This document shows, piece by piece, positions 5,866-10,208 of a DNA stretch of 10,208 nucleotides (positions within the stretch are counted from its first letter, which is position 1; each line of letters begins with the position of its first letter). Under the pieces are notes generated by a model. That model did no database searches, was not told where the DNA came from, and worked only from the letters and a program-made list of their open reading frames with translations. The DNA comes from Pseudomonadota bacterium (lineage in GTDB: Bacteria > Pseudomonadota > Alphaproteobacteria > Rhodospirillales > Casp-alpha2), in assembly GCA_027620395.1 (NCBI GenBank), contig JAQBZY010000023.1:1-10208 (forward strand), written 5' to 3'. The position numbers and the translations under genes were made by a program.

Positions 5866-8697
5866 TTAATGTGCCTGGTCCCAGTTGGCGCCCTGGCCGA
5901 CATCGACGACGAGGGGCACCGTCAGTTGGGCGGCATCTTCCATGACGGCGCGGACACAGTCTCGGGTCGCGTCGAGTTCGCCCTTCGGCACCTCGAAGAC
6001 AAGCTCGTCATGCACCTGCAACAGCATCCGCGCGTTTAGCTTGGCGCGATTGAGCTCTTCCGGCAGGACCACCATGGCCCGCTTGATGATGTCGGCGGCG
6101 CCACCTTGGATCGGCGCGTTGATGGCGGCGCGTTCGGCGTTGCCGCGGATGTTTTGATTCTTTTCGGTCAAGCCTCGGATGTGGCACTTGCGCCCGAACG
6201 GGGTTTCGACGAAGCCCTGTCTGTGCGCTTGGGCCTTGGTCCGGTCCATGTAGTCCTTGATGCCCGGGTAGCGATCGAAATAAGCATCGATGTAGCGCTG
6301 CGCGTCGCCTCGCGCGATGCCCAGCTGCCGCGCCAGACCGAAGGCGGAAATGCCATAGATGATGCCAAAGTTGATGGCCTTGGCCTGGCGGCGGATCATC
6401 GGGTCCATGCCTTCGATGGGGACGCCGAACACTTGGCTCGCGGTGATGGCGTGAATGTCTTGCCCGGCCTGGAACGCTTCCTTCAAGACGTCGATTTCGG
6501 CGACGTGCGCCAACAGACGCAGCTCGATTTGCGAATAATCCGCCGACATCAAAATCATGCCCTTGTCGGGCACGAAGGCCTGACGAATTTTCCGGCCTTC
6601 CTCGGTGCGGACCGGAATGTTCTGCAGATTGGGATCGTTTGAAGACAGCCGTCCAGTCGAGGTGATGGCCTGCGAATAGGACGTATGCACGCGCCCGGTG
6701 GCTGGATTGATGGTCTCGATCAGGGCGTCGGTGTAGGTGCTCTTGAGTTTTTGCAAAAGCCGCCAGTCGAGCACTTTCTGCGGCAGTTCGTGCCCGCCCG
6801 CGGCCAATTCATCGAGCACCTCGGCGTTGGTGGAATAGGCACCGGTCTTGCCCTTCTTGCCGCCCTCGAGGCCCATGCCGTCGAATAGTATCTCGCCCAA
6901 CTGCTTCGGCGAGCCGACGTTGAACTCGCGCCCGGCCAATTGATAAATCTCGATCTCAAATTCCGCCATCCGCTTGGCGAAGTCGACAGACAGCGCCTTC
7001 AGCGCTTCGGCATCGACGCGGATGCCGGTCCGTTCCATCCGTTCCAGGATCGGCACCAGGGAACGTTCCAGGGTTTCGTAGACCGTGACCATCCGCTCCT
7101 TGACTAGGCGCGGTTTCAGGTGCCGGTGCAGCCTAAGCGTCACGTCGGCGTCCTCGGCGGCGTATTCGGTGGCCTTGTCGAGCGGCACTTCGGCAAAGCT
7201 CACCTGCGCCTTGCCGGTGCCGGCGACATCGCCGAACTTGATGGTCGAGATGCCGAGCATGTCGCGGGCCAACTCGTCCATGCCGTGCCCGTGCTTGCCG
7301 CCTTCCAAAACGTAAGACAACAGCATGGTGTCGTCGATCGGCGAAACCTCGATCCCATGGCGGGCCAAAACCTGCATGTCGTACTTGATGTTCTGACCGA
7401 TCTTGAGGATCGCCGGGTCTTCCAACATCGGCTTCAAGCGCTCGATGACTTTTTTCAGCGGCAATTGCTCGGGAACGTCTTCCGCCGTGGCCTGGACGGT
7501 TGGCGCGTCGCCGAGATCGAAGCTAGCTTGTCCGCCCGCCCGGCGGTGCCCGAGCGGAATATAACAGGCCTGGCCCGGCTCGACCGAAAGCGATACGCCG
7601 ACCAGATCGGCCCGCATCGAAGACAGCATCGAGGTTTCGGTGTCGACGGCGACGGCGCCGGCTTTCGTGGCGGCGGCAATCCATTGATCGAGCGCGGCCA
7701 TCGATTGAATCATCTCGTAGACGCGTCCGGGGGCGCCATTTCGCGGTGTTGCCTGGCCATCGCCGACGGCCGCCGCGGCGCTGGCGTCGGCCGCGATGCC
7801 GAGATCCGGCGCGATGCCGAACTTCGCCGAGACCGACTGGATGAGCGACTTGAATTCCTGCTGGCGCAAGAAAGTCAGAAGTTTTTCCGGATCGGGTTGC
7901 CGCTTTTTGAAGTCGTCGATGGAGAACGTCACCGGCACGTCGGCCTTAAGCGTGACGAGCTGGCGCGAAATGCGGGCCATGTCGGCTTGTTCGATCAGCT
8001 TCTCGCGCCGTTTCGGCTGCTTGATCTCGGACGCCCGGGCCAGCAGCGTATCGAGATCGCCGTATTCGCGGATCAGCTCGGCGGCTGTCTTGATGCCGAT
8101 CCCCTGGATGCCCGGCACGTTGTCGGTGCTGTCGCCGGCCAAAGCCTGAACATCGACGACGCGCTCGGGGCCAACGCCGAACTTCTCGATCACCTCGGCC
8201 GCACCGATGGTCTTTTCCTTCATGCCGTCCCAAAGCTGCACCCGGTCGTTGACCAACTGCATCAAGTCTTTGTCGGAAGACACGATGGTGACGTCCATGC
8301 CGCGTTCGGCGCCCTCGCGGGCATAGGTCGCGATCAGATCGTCGGCTTCGTAGTTCTCCATGTCGATGGCCGGAACGTTCATCGCCTCGGTGGCGTCGCG
8401 GACCAGTTGGAACTGGGGGATCAAATCCTCTGGCGGGTCCGGCCGATGCGCCTTGTATTCGGGGTAAATTTCATTGCGGAACGTACGCCGGGCCTTGTCG
8501 AAAATCACGGCGACGTAATCGGCCTCGGTGTCCTCGAACAGCTTCAACATCATCCGGGTATAAATGTAGACGGCATTGGTCGGTGTGCCGTCCGAACGGG
8601 TCATCGGCCGGCGCTGCGCGACGCCCGCGAAATAGGCCCGGAAAATGAAACCCGAGCCGTCGATCAGAAAAAGGTGCTCGCGGTCCTGGCCGGCCAC
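5866..8697 (-). CDS. polA: DNA polymerase I, with both exonuclease domains
   Basis: A 943-residue repair and Okazaki-fragment-processing polymerase. The 5'-3' exonuclease/flap domain (about 1-290) has LFLIDGSGFIFRAYF, YEADDLIATYA (116-126), VSSDKDLMQLV (139-149) and the H3TH segment GIQGIGIKTAAELI (196-209). The 3'-5' proofreading domain (about 325-530) is intact: DTE (Asp352, Glu354), GQNIKYD (Asp440) and YAAEDAD (Tyr512, Asp516). The polymerase domain has TGRLSSNDPNLQNIP (681-695), SADYSQIELR (Asp720), the O-helix RRQAKAINFGIIYG (769-782; Phe777 and Tyr781 match E. coli Phe762 and Tyr766) and QVHDELVFE (Asp897, Glu898). An Ala/Gly/Pro-rich linker (about 300-325) separates the exonuclease domains. 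The start is GTG (8697-8695), one base after the TGA of the zinc-finger gene, suggesting translational coupling. The EamA gene follows 17 bp downstream. Confidence 0.97.
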   Translation of the reverse strand: MAGQDREHLFLIDGSGFIFRAYFAGVAQRRPMTRSDGTPTNAVYIYTRMMLKLFEDTEADYVAVIFDKARRTFRNEIYPEYKAHRPDPPEDLIPQFQLVRDATEAMNVPAIDMENYEADDLIATYAREGAERGMDVTIVSSDKDLMQLVNDRVQLWDGMKEKTIGAAEVIEKFGVGPERVVDVQALAGDSTDNVPGIQGIGIKTAAELIREYGDLDTLLARASEIKQPKRREKLIEQADMARISRQLVTLKADVPVTFSIDDFKKRQPDPEKLLTFLRQQEFKSLIQSVSAKFGIAPDLGIAADASAAAAVGDGQATPRNGAPGRVYEMIQSMAALDQWIAAATKAGAVAVDTETSMLSSMRADLVGVSLSVEPGQACYIPLGHRRAGGQASFDLGDAPTVQATAEDVPEQLPLKKVIERLKPMLEDPAILKIGQNIKYDMQVLARHGIEVSPIDDTMLLSYVLEGGKHGHGMDELARDMLGISTIKFGDVAGTGKAQVSFAEVPLDKATEYAAEDADVTLRLHRHLKPRLVKERMVTVYETLERSLVPILERMERTGIRVDAEALKALSVDFAKRMAEFEIEIYQLAGREFNVGSPKQLGEILFDGMGLEGGKKGKTGAYSTNAEVLDELAAGGHELPQKVLDWRLLQKLKSTYTDALIETINPATGRVHTSYSQAITSTGRLSSNDPNLQNIPVRTEEGRKIRQAFVPDKGMILMSADYSQIELRLLAHVAEIDVLKEAFQAGQDIHAITASQVFGVPIEGMDPMIRRQAKAINFGIIYGISAFGLARQLGIARGDAQRYIDAYFDRYPGIKDYMDRTKAQAHRQGFVETPFGRKCHIRGLTEKNQNIRGNAERAAINAPIQGGAADIIKRAMVVLPEELNRAKLNARMLLQVHDELVFEVPKGELDATRDCVRAVMEDAAQLTVPLVVDVGQGANWDQAH

Positions 8698-8698
8698 G

Positions 8699-8878
8699 TC
8701 AATGACCGGACGCGGCCTTGGCGCCTGCCTTCAGCCGAAATCGGCGCGAACAGTAGGGGCACACCACTTCGTGCGTGTTTTCGTCCAGATGCAGATAGAC
8801 ATTTGGATGGCCGAGCCCGCCGCCACCCCCGTCGCAGGCGACGGTCATGGTTTCGATCTCAATGTTTTCCTCGTCCAT
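8699..8878 (-). CDS. Zinc-finger protein of the zf-CHCC / NDUFS6 family
   Basis: A 59-residue protein. The core, CDGGGGGLGHPNVYLHLD then VVCPYCSRRFRLKAGA, gives the C-x8-H-x15-C-x2-C zinc-site pattern (Cys15, His24, Cys40, Cys43) of the zf-CHCC family. It closely resembles the human complex I subunit NDUFS6. The same family occurs as a small accessory subunit of complex I in alphaproteobacteria such as Paracoccus. Its likely role is in assembly or stability of NADH:quinone oxidoreductase, though complex I genes are not in this window. The start ATG 8878-8876 has a strong GGAGGA site 7 bases upstream and a sigma70-like promoter before that. The stop TGA (8701-8699) is separated by one base from the polA GTG. 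The acidic N-terminus MDEENIEIET has no signal peptide, so it is cytoplasmic. Confidence 0.93.
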   Translation of the reverse strand: MDEENIEIETMTVACDGGGGGLGHPNVYLHLDENTHEVVCPYCSRRFRLKAGAKAASGH

Positions 8879-8885
8879 GCGGGGA

Positions 8886-8891
8886 TCCTCC
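8886..8891 (-). promoter_or_regulatory. Strong ribosome binding site of the zf-CHCC gene
   Basis: On the minus strand the sequence reads GGAGGA, 7 bases before ATG 8878. It is the best Shine-Dalgarno match noted in the window. It supports translation of the 59-codon gene and, through coupling, probably of polA, whose own GTG has no evident ribosome site. Confidence 0.75.
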
Positions 8892-8907
8892 GATCCGTGA
8901 TGCCGTC

Positions 8908-8935
8908 AGTATATTGACCACAAGGCTGCTGCCAA
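8908..8935 (-). promoter_or_regulatory. Sigma70-like promoter for zf-CHCC-polA-eamA
   Basis: On the minus strand TTGGCA (8935-8930), a 16-base spacer and TATACT (8913-8908) give five of six matches to the housekeeping sigma70 consensus at each box. A start near 8901 would leave a leader of about 22 bases before ATG 8878, just enough for the GGAGGA site. It lies in the 76-bp gap after the stop of the upstream zinc hydrolase gene, so the zinc-finger/polA/transporter run can be transcribed independently of that gene. The assignment comes from sequence match only. Confidence 0.6.
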
Positions 8936-8954
8936 GCGTCGATACGAAGCTTCC

Positions 8955-9917
8955 TCAGCTCTCCACGAAGCGGCCGAGACGGACAGCGGAATTGCCTTTG
9001 AGCAAGCGTTTCGACGGCATGATCAGAACGCAGTGGTCATAGGTCGTTTTGACCGGCTCGTCGCCGTCATAGCCGAGTACCGTCCCGGCCTTCTCGATCA
9101 CTTCCAGGCCCTTATAGTCATGGGCAAACTTGAAGCTGTCGGTTTTGATGGTCACCGGGCCCGACACCTCGATGAAAACCTGTTTCGGCGGCGCATCGCC
9201 GAGATGCGGGCCGACATCGTCCTGGTTGAGAGTGCCGGTATGCAACAAGAACCGCAGCATCGACTCCTTGGCCATGAATTCGCTGGACTTCTCCCAATGC
9301 TGGCCGCACTCGATCAGCAGCGCGTTCTTCGGGCTGTTCGGGTCGATGAAGGCGCCATAATCTCGCATCCGTTTGCCGGCGGTGTGGCCGTGATCGCTAA
9401 CGACGGTCCGTGGCACATTAGTGGCCTTGGCAAGGGTGCGGCCCTTGGCCAGCGGGCCGGCCAGCATCAGCGCCTCGGTGGCGTGCTGCATCGAATGGAT
9501 GTCGAGCAGGAAATCGGCCTCGGCAATGAACGGCCGGATTTGCCGGGCCCGGACCAATTCCACGGACTGCCGGGGGCCGTCCAGGACATCCTCGGACCAG
9601 AGCCGGTTGAAATCCTCCTCGACGAAGCGCGACGCCGTCGGGTTGTTAGGATCGAACGACAGATAAGCAGCGAAGTTGCAGAACGCCAGCGTTAGCTTGC
9701 CCTGGCGCGGTTTGAAGCCTTGCTTGAAGAAAAAATCCATTGCCAACGCGCCACAAAGCTCGTTGCCGTGCACCACAGCGGTGACCATGACGTGCGGGCC
9801 GGGAATGCCGGAATCCAAGGTCGTCACATAATCGGTGCCGGTGTTGCCGGCCTTGTAGGGAGCGATATCGGGCGGGCTCAAATGAACGGCGTATTCATTG
9901 GTCGGTTGTGGGTTCAC
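8955..9917 (-). CDS. Succinylglutamate desuccinylase/aspartoacylase-family zinc hydrolase
   Basis: A 320-residue metallohydrolase of the AstE/AspA family (M14-like fold), which releases acyl groups from N-acyl amino acids. The zinc ligands are visible: His50 and Glu53 in AVVHGNELCGA, and His141 in LLDIHSMQHATE. The substrate-side motif is DFNRLW (102-107), and the probable catalytic Glu203 lies in ALLIECGQH. A C-terminal beta-rich region (about 245-320; KQVFIEVSGPVTI, GTVLGYDGDEPV) fits the family. No signal peptide is seen. The start is taken as GTG 9917-9915, with AAGGAG 9 bases upstream. The frame stays open to ATG 10058, but that extension is Arg/Pro-rich, lies in the divergent promoter region and does not resemble the family. 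The substrate is unknown. The gene is divergent from an ABC transporter binding protein, so the two may share a peptide or amino-acid-derivative substrate; this is inference. Confidence 0.88.
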   Translation of the reverse strand: MNPQPTNEYAVHLSPPDIAPYKAGNTGTDYVTTLDSGIPGPHVMVTAVVHGNELCGALAMDFFFKQGFKPRQGKLTLAFCNFAAYLSFDPNNPTASRFVEEDFNRLWSEDVLDGPRQSVELVRARQIRPFIAEADFLLDIHSMQHATEALMLAGPLAKGRTLAKATNVPRTVVSDHGHTAGKRMRDYGAFIDPNSPKNALLIECGQHWEKSSEFMAKESMLRFLLHTGTLNQDDVGPHLGDAPPKQVFIEVSGPVTIKTDSFKFAHDYKGLEVIEKAGTVLGYDGDEPVKTTYDHCVLIMPSKRLLKGNSAVRLGRFVES

Positions 9918-9926
9918 GGGAGTGGA

Positions 9927-9932
9927 CTCCTT
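9927..9932 (-). promoter_or_regulatory. Ribosome binding site setting the zinc hydrolase GTG start
   Basis: The minus strand reads AAGGAG, 9 bases before GTG 9917. It favours this GTG over the in-frame ATG at 10058, which would add 47 residues unlike the family. Confidence 0.6.
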
Positions 9933-10090
9933 CGGCCATAAAGCGGACTGGGCACGCAAGCTGGGGGCATAGCGATATCCCGGCGCAATTGGCTTGTCGA
10001 GTCCGCGCATATCGGTCCAAGATATGTCGCCTGGAGCCGCCCGCGTGGGGATGAGCAAGAAGTCCAGGCCATGTCACAGGGAGACGAAAA
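9933..10090. promoter_or_regulatory. Divergent intergenic region, zinc hydrolase / ABC binding protein
   Basis: This gap must carry promoters for both genes. The most distinct structure is an inverted repeat, CATATCGGTCCAAGATATG (10008-10026), with perfect 6-bp arms around a 7-base centre. The arms extend by GCG/CGC (10005-10030) if one base is bulged. It sits midway, where an operator controlling both genes would be expected. On the minus strand TCGACA, 17 bases, TATCGC is a weak promoter candidate. Nothing convincing was found on the plus strand. The ribosome site of the plus gene, AGGGAGA (10078-10084), is clear. Confidence 0.4.
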
Positions 10091-10208
10091 ATGCACGTTC
10101 GGAGAACCTTCATTGCGGCGTTGGCCGTTGTCGGCGCCAGCCTGCCGCTGGCTGCCGGCGCGCAGACGTTGACCATCGGTCTCGGCGCCGAGCCGTCGGC
10201 GATCGCCC
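10091..10208 (+). CDS. ABC transporter substrate-binding protein (3' partial)
   Basis: Only 39 residues are inside the window. The start ATG 10091 has an AGGGAGA ribosome site 6 bases upstream. The protein opens with a typical Sec signal peptide: MHVRRT, a hydrophobic core, then LPLAAGAQT with a signal peptidase I site likely after AGA (near residue 24). The mature start QTLTIGLGAEPSAI is the pattern of family 5 extracellular solute-binding proteins (dipeptide/oligopeptide/nickel type), which bind substrate in the periplasm and deliver it to an inner-membrane permease. Permease and ATPase genes would be expected downstream, outside the window. The ligand cannot be told. It diverges from the AstE/AspA-family hydrolase. 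The gene class is fairly likely; the subfamily rests on a short segment. Confidence 0.7.
   Translation, partial: MHVRRTFIAALAVVGASLPLAAGAQTLTIGLGAEPSAIA

Noticed and set aside
7120..9042. A 640-codon open frame on the plus strand, opposite polA and the zinc-finger gene
   Set aside because: It is antisense to a complete, motif-rich polA. Its Arg/His/Gly/Val-rich content is what the complement of a GC-rich gene yields, and it has no recognisable domain or ribosome site.
9918..10058. A 47-residue N-terminal extension of the zinc hydrolase
   Set aside because: No family resemblance, overlap with the divergent promoter region, and a good AAGGAG site before GTG 9917.

Overview
The window looks like ordinary chromosome from a GC-rich alphaproteobacterium, probably Rhodospirillales-like. 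The evidence is high GC third positions, a GST-fold protein with FzlA features, an NDUFS6-type zinc-finger gene (the mitochondrial complex I accessory family, known in alphaproteobacteria) and a copy of a palindromic intergenic repeat that resembles one common in alphaproteobacterial genomes. No rRNA, tRNA, CRISPR array, insertion sequence or phage gene is visible. Ten protein genes, two of them cut by the window edges, fill almost all of the sequence. No gap exceeds about 190 bases.

Left part (1-2446): the 3' end of an ABHD10-type alpha/beta hydrolase (+) meets head-on with a YeeZ-like atypical SDR oxidoreductase (-), their stop codons overlapping. A secreted TPR-repeat protein (+, 1620-2387) diverges from the SDR gene and ends at a 42-bp imperfect palindromic repeat, which separates it from the convergent GST-family gene.

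Middle (2444-5848): the FzlA-like GST gene (-) and the msrPQ operon (+) diverge from a 186-bp intergenic region rich in short inverted repeats. MsrP is a Tat-exported molybdopterin enzyme. MsrQ is its haem membrane partner. Together they repair oxidised methionines in periplasmic proteins with electrons from the respiratory chain. msrQ ends in a second stop-codon overlap with a convergent EamA/DMT transporter gene.

Right part (4949-10208): a minus-strand run reads zf-CHCC zinc-finger gene, polA, EamA transporter. A good sigma70-like promoter lies directly upstream of the zinc-finger gene, which is only 59 codons long and is joined to polA by TGA-C-GTG. Further upstream on the same strand is a succinylglutamate desuccinylase/aspartoacylase-family zinc hydrolase. 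It diverges from the start of an ABC transporter substrate-binding protein that runs off the window.

I found no convincing new multi-gene system. The points most worth a second look are the small zinc-finger gene coupled to polA, the FzlA assignment, the repeated CTAA/CTAG stop overlaps, and the palindromes in the two divergent intergenic regions.
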